From Stigonema ocellatum SAG 48.90 = DSM 106950 (GTDB taxonomy: Bacteria; Cyanobacteriota; Cyanobacteriia; Cyanobacteriales; Nostocaceae), in assembly GCA_016903675.1 (NCBI GenBank), contig JADQBA010000004.1, positions 85,789 to 149,788 of the forward strand: DNA of 64,000 nucleotides. The letters run 5' to 3'. The notes under the pieces were generated by a model. That model worked only from the letters and a program-made list of their open reading frames with translations, had not been told where the DNA came from and ran no database searches. Made by a program: the position numbers and the translations under genes. Numbering within the stretch: position 1 is the first letter of the stretch; every line of letters starts with the position of its first letter. Below, in pieces: positions 9,196-18,001 of the stretch.

Positions 9196-9645
9196 ATGAA
9201 TACTTTTCTTCGCAATAATGTATTACGTTCTCTCATATTATTATTTATTGGTTTTAGTGTTATTGTTGCTATTGGATGGAAAATTTCACCTCCGTTTATG
9301 AATTATGCAGAGGAAAAAATATCTCAAGAGACACTCGAACACATATGTGCAGACAGTAATATTTATCAAACAAAACTTAATAAAATAATACCAGATTTAG
9401 AAAAATATGATATTAACCCAAGCTTAAAACTAAAGTCCGATATTCCTCATATTTATGAAGTGTTTAGGTGGACATGTGAATACGAATTCACCTCTAACGA
9501 AGCAGGAGGAGTTCGTCACCCATCTCAAGAGATTGGTCTAAGTTTAGACGACTATTGTCGGACTAAAAATAGAATACTAAAAAAATCCACTTATCATCAC
9601 TACAATGATCCAAACAGTTGGTATTGTGTCAACCCTAATTTTTAA
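9196..9645 (+). CDS. Hypothetical exported or membrane-anchored small protein
   Basis: 149 aa with one N-terminal hydrophobic segment (residues ~10-28) acting as signal or anchor. The C-terminal third contains GLSLDDYC and YNDPNSWYC, the spacing of Cys and aromatic residues seen in many short secreted cyanobacterial domains, so a small disulphide-stabilised extracellular domain is likely (inference). Six Cys in all. It starts 37 nt after the preceding membrane protein and shares its AT-rich composition, so the two may be co-transcribed. Function unknown. The 9646-10007 gap that follows shows no gene. Confidence 0.6.
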   Translation: MNTFLRNNVLRSLILLFIGFSVIVAIGWKISPPFMNYAEEKISQETLEHICADSNIYQTKLNKIIPDLEKYDINPSLKLKSDIPHIYEVFRWTCEYEFTSNEAGGVRHPSQEIGLSLDDYCRTKNRILKKSTYHHYNDPNSWYCVNPNF

Positions 9646-10010
9646 GTATAAAATGGCATTGAGCCGAGATCCTTGTAAAATCATGCAAGATGGTTCGGAA
9701 ACCCTTGTTATATCTAGTTTTTAGCACTTTTTTAAACTTGAGCGCTACATATTTAAATCAGGAGCTACGGTTGACAATCGCGTGCGAGTGTGAATTTACC
9801 GATAATTTTTCCGTTGCTGGAACCATAATATTTCCGCGAAAAGGCTAAAACCCTGATTCTTTCGTTGAGTTTTCACCCTGAATTCTAGATCTAAGGAAGG
9901 ATAACTTTTCCGGCGCAGAAAATCCGGTGATCGCACTTGTGAGGCATTGATGACTTGGCTGACGCTATACTAGTAGCATGAGTTGCTATTAGATTTAATG
10001 AGAGATAGTG

Positions 10011-10298
10011 ATGAATGCAGTGCTAAGTCCACCAAAAGTAAGTAGAGTTCGTTGGAAGCTAAGATCCGTAATGGCTAAGCGAAAAATTACAAACAAAGCA
10101 CTAGCCAGTGAGCTAAAGGTTCACCCGACTAGCATTTCTCGACTTAAAACCCAGGATGTGTTACCCGAGATTGGTGGGTCCGTGTTGTGTCAGCTAATTA
10201 ATGCAATCAACGACCTAAGCGTAGAAGGTTTTGGCTACTGCACTTTATCGGAACTGATTGAGCTAGTTCTTGGCGATGAACAGTGCGAACCTACATAA
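10011..10298 (+). CDS. Small helix-turn-helix (Cro/C1-type) DNA-binding protein
   Basis: 95 aa from ATG 10011; a GTG directly in front (10008) is also possible. Residues ~20-85 carry an XRE-like fold: ITNKALASELKVHPTSISRLK is helix, turn and recognition helix, followed by LCQLINAINDL as in phage-repressor domains. There is no second domain, so it is a single-domain regulator or an antitoxin-like protein. No toxin-like partner is adjacent; the DNA downstream is decayed. Target unknown. Confidence 0.7.
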   Translation: MNAVLSPPKVSRVRWKLRSVMAKRKITNKALASELKVHPTSISRLKTQDVLPEIGGSVLCQLINAINDLSVEGFGYCTLSELIELVLGDEQCEPT

Positions 10299-10479
10299 AA
10301 AATTTCTCAATAACTTCAGCATAAGGGAGGCGATTGCCCTTTGGGCAGCAGCAAAGCTGATCGCACCTTTAACAGGATCAACTCAGGCTAAAGAAAGACT
10401 TGCTGTTATAAAATGCCAACTTTTTCTCTTTAGTTCCAAATTGAGTGTTGCAACAGCAATCAGGTAAGGCACTTCCAAG

Positions 10480-10555
10480 AAATAAATTTCCAGCCGTCAA
10501 ACTCAAATCCCTCGTCGTAGTCGTAACCCACCAACACACGGCTGGAAATTTATTT
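10480..10555. repeat. Inverted repeat with 18-bp perfect arms
   Basis: AAATAAATTTCCAGCCGT (10480-10497) pairs exactly with ACGGCTGGAAATTTATTT (10538-10555) around a 40-nt loop. Could be a MITE remnant or a structured RNA. No ORF. Confidence 0.6.
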
Positions 10556-10624
10556 TTCTGGATCTCCCTAAGAAACAACACGCGTACGTCTAATGCGACG
10601 CATTAACCCAGCTATCCTAGTTTT

Positions 10625-10816
10625 ATGGTGACTCGAAAGATTTTGATCCTGTCCTCAAATCCGAAAACTACCTCACGACTGCGTTTAGATGAAGAAATAA
10701 GAGAAATTGATCAAGGATTATATCGAGCTAGGCATCGGGATCAGTTTGAACTTGTACAGAGCTTGAAGTCCATAGATTTGAGGCGAATCACCAAAGTCTC
10801 ACGTGTGAGAGTTTAG
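10625..10816 (+). pseudogene. Relic of a CHAT-type protein, N-terminal fragment
   Basis: 63 codons beginning VTRKILILSSNPKTTSRLRL and continuing DEEIREIDQGLYRARHRDQF, the characteristic N terminus of cyanobacterial CHAT-domain (caspase-like) effector proteins. After ~45 residues the reading (LKSIDLRRITKVSRVRV) keeps only a trace of the family's usual continuation and stops; the catalytic His/Cys region is absent. Normal family members have several hundred residues. Most likely a truncated remnant that is not functional. Confidence 0.65.
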
Positions 10817-11054
10817 AAAATATCTTCGTTTGTCAATACCTCTTAGGAGTGAAAAAAATATTTCGAGAATGATAATTGTTTGAAATGGGGAGTCAGAGTC
10901 CAGTGACGCTGGACTCTGACTCCCGTAAATTTGATTATCATTATCAATAATGTAGAAAAAATCCAATTTGGTGGGGCGATCGCCAATCTTGAATAGGCTG
11001 ACAGGGGTGTAATTTCTTCCCTAGCCTCCCCTGCTACAAGCTGCTTATCCGAAC

Positions 11055-11537
11055 CTAAGATAACAGGCTTAAAAGTTTCCAAGATTTTAACAACGGTTCA
11101 ATCGCCGACCCAATGCGGAAAGCAACTTGTTGCAGTCGTTGTGCATCATCCCTAGTAAATTCGTAGGAACGAAACATACCAACGTGTAATACACCGTTCG
11201 TTTCGTCATTGACCACCAACGGGACACCAACCATTGACTGGATTCCCCTATTACGCAGAATCGGACTCACAATCTCCACCTTTGACAGGTCTTTGACAAT
11301 CATTTGCTCGCCGCTAGCTGCAATGTGACCTGCAAAGCCTAATCCCATCGGAATTCGGATATCTTCTGCAATTTCCTCCTCAAGACCAATGGTGGCGCAC
11401 ACTGCTAATTTCTGTCCGTTCTTCGTTGGTAGCAGAATCGTAATGGTATCAACGCTCATTATTTGGCGAATGCACTCAAGTAGGTCGTCTAGTAAGTTGT
11501 CAAAAACCCAATTAGGGGCTACAGTTTCGTTGATAGT
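11055..11537 (-). pseudogene. GAF-domain fragment (5' start missing)
   Basis: The frame is open on the minus strand from 11537. GAF-like sequence (VFDNLLDDLLECIRQIMSV) begins ~20 codons before the first usable ATG at 11459, with no ATG, GTG or TTG in between. The rest covers most of a GAF sensor domain (MGLGFAGHIAASG, MVGVPLVVNDETNGVLHVG) and stops soon after, whereas GAF domains of this type are usually followed by a kinase or phosphatase. The start overlaps, out of frame, the 3' end of the acyltransferase gene. I read it as a truncated or frameshifted relic; a standalone 134-aa GAF protein from 11459 is the alternative. Confidence 0.55.
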
Positions 11538-12327
11538 CTATAGTCTGGAGGATCTGTTGACTGAGTTTAGCAGTCTTCTCAACCTTGTCAAGGGCTGCAC
11601 TGAGCAGAACGTGGAGGTCATTCTCATCGTCATGGTCGATGTATTTGACTAGTTCCTGACTGTTGCGACTGCGGATCACTTTTGCAGGCACACCCACTGC
11701 AACTGAGAAGGGGGGGATATTTTTAGTGACAACTGATCCAGCACCAATGACACTGCCCTTACCGATAGTGACTCCATCTAATACTGTCACTGCATGCCCA
11801 AGCCAACAGTCATCTTCAATAATAATTCCCTTGCGAGTCACGCCTTGGTATCTGATGGGCTGCATCACATCGGCAAAATTGTGATTATTGGCAAATATTC
11901 CTGAGTGGGCTGCAATAATACAGTGCTTACCAATTTTGATGTCTCCAGGACCTGCCAAACAGACGTAAGAACCGATGAATGTACCTTCATCAATATGCAA
12001 AGACGTATTTTCCAGCGCCCCAATTTCAACACCACGCTCAAGGGCTACTCGCTCTCCAATAACAATTCTATTGTTGTGATGTCCTCTTCCATCTATACGA
12101 ACGTTCTTGAAGATATGCACTCCATTCCCAACTTCAATACAAGAAGTCCCGAGAAATTCAACACCTTCTTGAATATAAACTGAGCTACCAAAACCCGCAA
12201 AAATAGTACGATAGAGTATATTTCGTAACTTTACACCTAGAGCAATTGTAGGAATCGATCCTACTGAAGTAGTCACTAAAATTTCCCTCAACCGCACCCA
12301 TTTTGAAGCAGATTGTTTTGCATTCAT
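11512..12327 (-). CDS. Hexapeptide-repeat acyltransferase
   Basis: 271 aa. Left-handed beta-helix transferase of the LacA/WbbJ/colanic-acid acetyltransferase type: repeated [LIV]-G-x4 turns from about residue 50 to 210, catalytic His in FANNHNF, and the typical closing run GSVIGAGSVVTKNIPPFSVAVGVPA. It should transfer an acyl (often acetyl) group from acyl-CoA to a sugar or related acceptor; acceptor unknown. The ~50-residue C-terminal extension (KVEKTAKLSQQILQ) looks helical and runs out of frame into GAF-like sequence downstream, so a broken fusion is possible. The 12328-12779 gap upstream holds only an AGACATAGTCGTGAAAA repeat with a GACGCGATTAATCGCGTC palindrome. Confidence 0.88.
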   Translation of the reverse strand: MNAKQSASKWVRLREILVTTSVGSIPTIALGVKLRNILYRTIFAGFGSSVYIQEGVEFLGTSCIEVGNGVHIFKNVRIDGRGHHNNRIVIGERVALERGVEIGALENTSLHIDEGTFIGSYVCLAGPGDIKIGKHCIIAAHSGIFANNHNFADVMQPIRYQGVTRKGIIIEDDCWLGHAVTVLDGVTIGKGSVIGAGSVVTKNIPPFSVAVGVPAKVIRSRNSQELVKYIDHDDENDLHVLLSAALDKVEKTAKLSQQILQTIDYQRNCSP

Positions 12328-12779
12328 AGTTGCATAACTCCAAGCTAATTTTGCTGTTTATGTCGAAACAATGCCACTCTCACGAGTTAACATGGATTTA
12401 AGCAGAAGTCTAAAAAACCCATTCATGACAGGTCAAGATAAATCTGCTAAAAAATCAGATATTATACTGAATTTTGACTTAATCTTAAGTATCAAATTAA
12501 TTTTGTACCCAAACTCTAACGGCTTTCTTAAATGATAGACGTAAAGATTAGGTAAAGTCCTTTCCTAAATTATAAGTTTTATACTAAGTTTTATATTCTT
12601 TAAGAAGGCATGAGAAAAACCTTTTGGCGATCGCCGTCCTAGAGTGCCTTGCCCATGCGAATTTCGCTACCCCCATTAGACATAGTCGTGAAAAACAATG
12701 TAGAGACGCGATTAATCGCGTCTGGTGGGTAGTACACAACGCAAAATTAATTTCTGGAGATGTCTATTGATCTCTGAGG

Positions 12780-15371
12780 CTACGGTGTCGCACTGCGTAC
12801 TAAAATAACTGTACAATCACTCTTACGAGAAATAGTCTGTGGAATATTTCCTTTAATCGTTTGTTGCAGAAGCCCTTCACGACTAGCCCCCAGAACTATT
12901 ACATCACTATGGTCAATTTCTGCATACTGAATGATGCCTTCACACACAGAATTGGCGCGGATTGGAGTAGCCGTCACATTACATCTGACTTTACGCTTGA
13001 GAAAGCGGACAGATTTTTCGAGAAAAGTTGTGTCTGGAGTAGATTCACTAGGCTCGAAGACTTTACATAACTTAATGTCAGGCGACGAACTGAGGGAAGC
13101 AAGCGCAGGTAAGAGTTCCACCGCTTGGGTGGAGTTAGGACCGCCAGCCATTGGGACTAACCAACGATCAAAGGTTCTTTGATGATTTAATTTTGCCAAG
13201 ACAACATGACTTGCAGCCTGTCGAATTATAGTGTCTACAACTTGGCTGAAAACTCGACCGGGTGTAGCAGTTCTGCCTTTCCAGCCCATCAACACTAAGT
13301 TAATGTGTCGCTCTTTGACAGTCTCCAAAATTGCCCCGGCGACATCATGGGCTACTCGAATCTGAGTGTGAACGGGAATCTGTTCATCTTCCCCAAGCCG
13401 CTGTGCCTGTTCCAACAACTGATGGCTGTTGGTGGTTTGCACTGGTGTTTCCGCTGGGCTAATACTGCGGGGTACTGCAATCACATGCAAACATTCTATT
13501 TCATAATTGCGCTGTTTGGCGATCGCAAAAGCCATCGCAAGCAAAGTCTTGGCTGTATTGGGATGGGAAAGCGGTACTAGCAACCGTCCTTTTCCTGTAG
13601 CAGGAGCGCGAGTTTGGTAAACTACATAGGAAGGTTCCGGTTTCTGTCCCACCTGCTCAGTATCGCCACTGAGTCGCTCTGCTTGCACCCGAATAATATC
13701 ACTGCGTGTAATAATTCCCACCAGCTTTCGACCTTCTGTGACAGGCAAACAGCTGAGGTCATAACGGTTGAGTAGGTGCAGTACATAAGCCAAGGTAGCT
13801 GTTGGTTTCACCGTTACTGGTTCGGGAGTCATGATTTCGCTGATGGGTATATCCCCGCCTAACTGTCGTGAGGCACTATTGGCGATATCTTTCTGAGTGA
13901 TGATGCCAACAACTTTGCCATCCAAGACAACTGGAAGATTGCGATGCAAGGAGTGAGAAAACGCCTGCACTGCTTCATCCAAACTCATCTCGCTAGCGAG
14001 GGTTTCCACTCGCCGCTGCATGACATCCACTGCACTTAAAGAAGCTAAAAGTCCCTCTGTAGTCGGTTCTTTTTCCAAGTGGATGCCATTCCACTCCAAA
14101 AGGAGATCGTAAAGCGATCCGGGCATGACTTTTTCCGCCACCCAGTAGGCGACAACCGAACCAATCATCAGCGGTAATACCAAATTAAAATCTGTCGTCA
14201 TTTCAAATACAATGACGATGCTGGTAATTGGCACTCTAGCTACAGCACTTAAAAACGTACCCATTCCCGCCAAGGCATAGGTGGTGGGAGAAGAAATTCC
14301 CAACACACTATGCTCTACACTTCCAACTAAATAACCGAGAGCAGATCCCAAAAGCAAAGGGGGAACTAACAACCCTCCAGGCGCTCCCGAACCGTATGCA
14401 ATTAATGTCAGAATAAATTGAGCGATAAAAACGAGCATTGTTACCTTCGGGCTGAGGTCCCCAGCAGTCAAGGTTTCCCGCAGTCCAGCACTATCACGGA
14501 AAGGTTCTGGCAAAAAAGCGATCGCTATGCCGCAAACTAACCCAGCTAAACCCACCCTCATAGGTAATCCAAAGGGTAACCAACGGCGGTTAAATTCAAG
14601 AACTGCAATAATTCCTTGATTAAACAGCACCCCTAGCAACCCCGCCACCACTCCTAACACTAAGTAAAAAGGAATTTCTTGGAGCGAAAAGCTGGTCTGC
14701 AACGCCGTTAACTCCAAGTTTAAGCTATGTCCTCCCAACCATCGAGAAACAACCGCACCAATGAAAGAAGCGAGTATTGCCGTCCCCATGGTTAAGCCGG
14801 ATACATCCTGAAGTAGTTCTTCTACAACGAACAAGACACCTGTAATGGGGGCATCGAAAGCTGCTGCTAACCCAGATGCAGCTCCTGCTGCAATCATTTG
14901 GCGGCGGTAATCTGGGGAAGTCGGAAAGAAGCGATTGAGTTGATTGGCTAAGGCTGCTCCCACTTGCAGTGTTGGACCTTCTCGACCTAAAGGCAAACCC
15001 GAACCTAGTGCTATAGTTGCGCTCAGCAGCTTCACCAGAGCAACCCGCGAATCAAGTGCTATTGGTACTTTGGCAAGTACAGCTTTGATTTGCGAAATGC
15101 CGCTACCAGAAGCCTCAGGAGCCACGTGCTCCACTAACAAGCCAGATAGTAGTCCGCCCACTAAGCCAATGATCGGTAACACCAACCAAGCTGGTAAAAC
15201 TTGAGTTGTATGGACTCGCCATGTGCCAAAAATACCCACACCTTGCTTTAAGAATACTGCTGCTAGTGCTGAAACTAAACCAATCAGACAGGCTTGAAAA
15301 ATAGCAAAGCGCTTAGGTTGCAACAGTTGGCGGTAGAGCTTGAGCCAAAATAATTTTCCCCTGACTAACAT
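12780..15371 (-). CDS. ClC-family chloride channel/transporter with CBS pair and USP-like domains
   Basis: 863 aa, much longer than a bare ClC (~450). Residues ~1-430 are the ClC membrane domain with the selectivity motifs GSGISQ, GREGPTLQ (gating Glu) and GAPGGLLVP. A CBS pair follows (about 450-575: MQRRVETLASEMSLDEA, VGIITQKDI, VGIITRSDI), then two UspA-like modules (about 600-725 and 735-860) with GRLLVPLSHPNTAKTLL and VLMGWKGRT. Family role: passive or H+-coupled chloride movement, with CBS and USP parts as adenine-nucleotide sensors. This fused layout is known in cyanobacteria. It is transcribed alone. Ion specificity is inferred from motifs. Confidence 0.93.
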   Translation of the reverse strand: MLVRGKLFWLKLYRQLLQPKRFAIFQACLIGLVSALAAVFLKQGVGIFGTWRVHTTQVLPAWLVLPIIGLVGGLLSGLLVEHVAPEASGSGISQIKAVLAKVPIALDSRVALVKLLSATIALGSGLPLGREGPTLQVGAALANQLNRFFPTSPDYRRQMIAAGAASGLAAAFDAPITGVLFVVEELLQDVSGLTMGTAILASFIGAVVSRWLGGHSLNLELTALQTSFSLQEIPFYLVLGVVAGLLGVLFNQGIIAVLEFNRRWLPFGLPMRVGLAGLVCGIAIAFLPEPFRDSAGLRETLTAGDLSPKVTMLVFIAQFILTLIAYGSGAPGGLLVPPLLLGSALGYLVGSVEHSVLGISSPTTYALAGMGTFLSAVARVPITSIVIVFEMTTDFNLVLPLMIGSVVAYWVAEKVMPGSLYDLLLEWNGIHLEKEPTTEGLLASLSAVDVMQRRVETLASEMSLDEAVQAFSHSLHRNLPVVLDGKVVGIITQKDIANSASRQLGGDIPISEIMTPEPVTVKPTATLAYVLHLLNRYDLSCLPVTEGRKLVGIITRSDIIRVQAERLSGDTEQVGQKPEPSYVVYQTRAPATGKGRLLVPLSHPNTAKTLLAMAFAIAKQRNYEIECLHVIAVPRSISPAETPVQTTNSHQLLEQAQRLGEDEQIPVHTQIRVAHDVAGAILETVKERHINLVLMGWKGRTATPGRVFSQVVDTIIRQAASHVVLAKLNHQRTFDRWLVPMAGGPNSTQAVELLPALASLSSSPDIKLCKVFEPSESTPDTTFLEKSVRFLKRKVRCNVTATPIRANSVCEGIIQYAEIDHSDVIVLGASREGLLQQTIKGNIPQTISRKSDCTVILVRSATP

Positions 15372-15513
15372 TTTCTAGTAATCACTTTTAGATGGAATTG
15401 TTTGCCCTGGCAGTATGAAAGCGTCTCAAACCTAGTAATTTCATAATTATTTCCTAAAAAAAGGAAATAAACATGAAATTACTCTACTCCCAAGGACTGA
15501 TTCTCCCCATCCC

Positions 15514-15800
15514 CTACAGTAGGGGAAGTCGGACTGTAAACGTACTGCCTAATCCCACCTGACTTTGGACACTTATACTGCCAAAGTGCCCTTTGGTAAT
15601 CGCCTGTGCGATCGCTAATCCCAATCCTGAACCCCCAGAGGAGCGAGAACGGTCTTCATTGACTCGCCAAAATCCGATTCTGATGCTCTGAGGCAATGCC
15701 AATTCCTGTGTCTTGCACTTTAATCAAAGCGTACTGCTCGCTACGTTCTAGAAAAACAATAACTTTTCCACCGCTCTTGCTGGCTTGAATTGCATTTACA
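15514..15800 (-). pseudogene. Sensor histidine kinase C-terminal relic, frameshifted
   Basis: Two frames on the minus strand together encode the end of a histidine-kinase ATPase domain. One gives NAIQASKSGGKVIVF...VQDTGIGIASEHQNRIL (about 15800-15670) and then stops. The other continues RIGFWRVNEDRSRSSGG and GSGLGLAIAQAI (G2 box) to a normal C terminus TFTVRLPLL. A one-base frameshift around 15670-15690 separates them, and everything upstream of the N box is missing. Wording resembles RppB-type two-component kinases. Not functional as it stands. Confidence 0.75.
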
Positions 15801-15879
15801 ATATTGATACTATGTATCGGGGTTGGTAGCTACGCTCAGCGTGTATATGCTTCTAAGGATATGAACTTATCAACCAATT

Positions 15880-15922
15880 CCCCCCCCTCTCCCCCTCCCC
15901 CCCTCTCCCCCTCCTCCTTCCC
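15880..15922. repeat. C-rich low-complexity tract
   Basis: Runs of C interrupted by TCT and TCC, G-rich on the minus strand, lying just beyond the stop of the small membrane protein. Confidence 0.6.
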
Positions 15923-15936
15923 GTATTTCTTAAGAG

Positions 15937-16155
15937 CTACTTGCCTCCTGTGATAAAAAGCCTCAGAGTTTGAAGTAGGTTGGCAATCTCTTGCATGAGG
16001 TCTTGAGGACTAAAGCCAAAGAACCTTAAGATAACGATGATGAGAAAAAGTGCGATCGCCGTGCTAATAAATGTCTTCAACAGATTGACTAAAGCCCCGA
16101 AGACTATCCACGCAACAATTAAGGCAGCAATGAGAATGATTAAATTAGTTGGCAT
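15937..16155 (-). CDS. Small two-segment membrane protein
   Basis: 72 aa from the ATG at 16155 (PTNLIILIAALIVAWIVFG); the frame stays open to 16254, but the extra N-terminal residues look non-coding. Two hydrophobic segments (about 3-22 and 26-45) are followed by an amphipathic tail ending in GGK. Short integral membrane protein of a type common in cyanobacterial genomes; function unknown. No partner gene adjacent. Confidence 0.6.
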   Translation of the reverse strand: MPTNLIILIAALIVAWIVFGALVNLLKTFISTAIALFLIIVILRFFGFSPQDLMQEIANLLQTLRLFITGGK

Positions 16156-16404
16156 TGTCTTGCCCGCATGAACTGCCATTAAAATTTTAGTTGAGAGAAA
16201 AGAACATTCCAGATGAGAATACATATCAATACACCAACCAATAACTAGCCACAAATCATCGCCAAATACTAGCCACCCTACCAGATTTGGTTTATTAAGC
16301 TATGTGCGAGTTAGAGGGTGTGTAAGTTTTTGTGATGACTTTGTTCCAACAATTAAGATTGTAACTTAGACAAATTCGTTGAACTTATAAGGGAAAAAAC
16401 AATT

Positions 16405-16572
16405 ATGACTTCACAAGAACGCGAACTGCTTAATAACCTCTCAAGAAACACTTTCTGTGTAGGGGTGTGGGGGTTGCAGTGTGGTAGGGGGAAAATTCTT
16501 CCGGAGGACTACCAGGCTGACTTAGGTACCGATCCAGGTTTCGACGACATTGGCACCTTCGACCAAGGTTGA
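16405..16572 (+). CDS. Small ORF (55 aa), unknown
   Basis: ATG at 16405, TGA at 16570-16572. It begins MTSQERELLNNLSRNTF and ends in an acidic stretch (EDYQADLGTDPGFDDIGTF). The middle (CVGVWGLQCGRGK) is encoded by a G-rich stretch resembling the window's GGGTGTAG repeats, as if a repeat had inserted in frame. Coding potential is uncertain. A hairpin at 16614-16632 follows. A disrupted longer gene or a small peptide gene are both possible. Confidence 0.35.
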   Translation: MTSQERELLNNLSRNTFCVGVWGLQCGRGKILPEDYQADLGTDPGFDDIGTFDQG

Positions 16573-16613
16573 ATCTTTAACCACAAGTGCAAGTAAGCGT
16601 TTTTAATAAAACA

Positions 16614-16632
16614 CCCCGGTAGCTAGCCGGGG
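16614..16632 (-). terminator. GC-rich hairpin CCCCGG-7 nt-CCGGGG
   Basis: Six-base-pair stem of pure G/C with loop TAGCTAG. Read on the minus strand it is followed by a T-rich stretch (TGTTTTATTAAAAA), so it would terminate minus-strand transcripts better than plus-strand ones. Confidence 0.4.
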
Positions 16633-16745
16633 AGTTGAGGATTCTGCTTTTTGCATGCGTGTCTTTGGGTAAGACCCATTGATTCACAAGATACACTGCT
16701 CTTAGTTGCAGCAGTTGCCAATTTGGCAACAAAATATATAATTGA

Positions 16746-16973
16746 CACTTGTACTGTGGTCCTGTTGTTCCAACCGATCCTCTCATTTATCGATTTTATG
16801 AAATCATGCAGGTGTACGGAATGCCCTTGAAAAAAGTGATTCATGAGAAATTTGGTGATGGAATCATGAGCGCGATTGATTTTACTTTGGATGTGGAGAA
16901 AGAAGAAGACCCGAATGGAAAACGCGTAAGAATCACTATGTCTGGGAAATTTCTACCATACAAGAAGTGGTGA
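16746..16973 (+). pseudogene. cynS: Cyanate hydratase (cyanase) C-terminal relic
   Basis: The frame encodes VPTDPLIYRFYEIMQVYG, KKVIHEKFGDGIMSAIDF and the terminal SGKFLPYKKW, the whole C-terminal catalytic half of cyanase (about 70 of ~147 residues), including the Arg and Glu of the RFYEI active-site segment and the downstream Ser region. The N-terminal helical domain is missing and an in-frame stop lies at 16743. Intact cyanase converts cyanate and bicarbonate to ammonia and CO2. This copy is 5'-truncated and should be inactive, though the remaining frame is strikingly well preserved. Confidence 0.82.
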
Positions 16974-17129
16974 CAGCATCTTACTGAAGATGGTTCTAAG
17001 CACAGCTACTGATATCCGACTGTATCACTTATTCACCAAAAACATATCAATAAAAAGGAAGACTCAATTTTTTATTCATTGCTGATATAATAACAGGAAT
17101 ACTTACAATCTCTTTGGTGAGGAGCTCAA

Positions 17130-17411
17130 ATGAGTAAGTTCGCTAAATGCCTACTTTCCCTATCTTTTGCTATGGCTTTTGCCATACCTGTTGCTAGCTT
17201 TAATTCAGTAGTCAAGGCACAACAAATGTCTTCCCCTAGTGCAGACCCAGGTACAGGTACAACAGGTACGACAGGTACGACTACAAACCAAGGTTCGCCT
17301 TCAACCACAAATACTCCGACTACTACTAAACCCAAAAAGAAGCGCCGTCCTAAAGCCTCATCGCCTACACCCTCACCCAGTGCTTACCCTACGACCACAC
17401 CCACACCTTAA
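17130..17411 (+). CDS. Secreted Thr/Ser/Pro-rich small protein
   Basis: 93 aa with a strong ribosome site (GAGGAG, 7 nt before ATG). Signal peptide of ~30 residues (LLSLSFAMAFAIPVASF, cleavage after VKA or AQQ). The mature part is low-complexity: TGTTGTTGTT, a basic patch PKKKRRPK, then a Pro/Ser/Thr tail. Probably exported and disordered or cell-wall associated. No family recognised. Followed directly by a strong hairpin. Confidence 0.7.
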   Translation: MSKFAKCLLSLSFAMAFAIPVASFNSVVKAQQMSSPSADPGTGTTGTTGTTTNQGSPSTTNTPTTTKPKKKRRPKASSPTPSPSAYPTTTPTP

Positions 17412-17438
17412 ATAGGTCGGTCGTCTGGTAGCCTCGAA

Positions 17439-17477
17439 GAGAGAGTGTCAAGGAATGAAAGAAATTGACACTCTCTC
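17439..17477. terminator. 13-bp inverted repeat after the secreted protein
   Basis: GAGAGAGTGTCAA (17439-17451) and TTGACACTCTCTC (17465-17477) pair perfectly around a 13-nt loop, 28 nt past the stop. There is no U-run, so termination would be atypical. Confidence 0.5.
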
Positions 17478-17500
17478 GGTATTTATATCGAGGCGGAAAG

Positions 17501-17653
17501 ATGACACGTGCAGTTGTAGGGGCTTGTACCCTTTTGGGGTGTGGTTTTTGTCTTTCCCTACACCCCACACCCTACACCCCACACCCCGTTTTTGGTCAAA
17601 AAGCAAAAGTAAGAACAGTTACTTGCAAACCTAAGTTAAAGACCTGCGTCTAG
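17501..17653 (+). CDS. Possible small exported peptide
   Basis: 50 aa from ATG 17501 (GAGG a few bases upstream); an in-frame longer start exists at 17465. N-terminal hydrophobic stretch MTRAVVGACTLLGCGFCLSL resembles a signal. A Pro/His segment follows, encoded by CCCTACACCC-type tandem repeats, then a basic Cys-containing tail (VTCKPKLKTCV). Either a real small secreted peptide with a repeat inserted, or chance coding. Confidence 0.35.
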   Translation: MTRAVVGACTLLGCGFCLSLHPTPYTPHPVFGQKAKVRTVTCKPKLKTCV

Positions 17654-17724
17654 GTCAACAACTTCGTGTGCGCTTGAATCCCTCGATATATCTAAAACAG
17701 TGGTCAACTTTGACCATTGAGAGC

Positions 17725-17758
17725 AAAAAGCCTCTTGGTAGTGTACAAGAGGCTTTTT
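17725..17758 (+). terminator. Strong intrinsic terminator
   Basis: AAAAAGCCTCTTG and CAAGAGGCTTTTT form a 13-bp stem with an 8-nt loop and end in a T-run: a textbook Rho-independent terminator, working in both directions. A smaller palindrome TGGTCAACTTTGACCA lies just upstream (17701-17716). The rest of 17654-18001 has no gene. Confidence 0.8.
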
Positions 17759-18001
17759 CGTTCAAAAGTGAAGAATACACCATCAGAAGGTATGAAATTC
17801 TCCTCCTTCCCGATCTGTCAAAAGAGGGAGATTGGAGACACGAGCAATTCATTTCTGTGACAAACTAAGTTAGCATCAGATTATCAACGTAAGAATGCGC
17901 AATCGCTTGGGAGGATGCTATGTAAGTGGTAGGCGCACCGAAATAGTAAGAAAAATTGCTGACATGTAAAAAACACCTTTGCCAGTTACTGCGAAGTTTA
18001 T

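Noticed and set aside
10270..10467. 65-aa frame overlapping the end of the HTH gene
   Set aside because: No ribosome site, no family-like sequence, and it overlaps the HTH stop; reads as noise.
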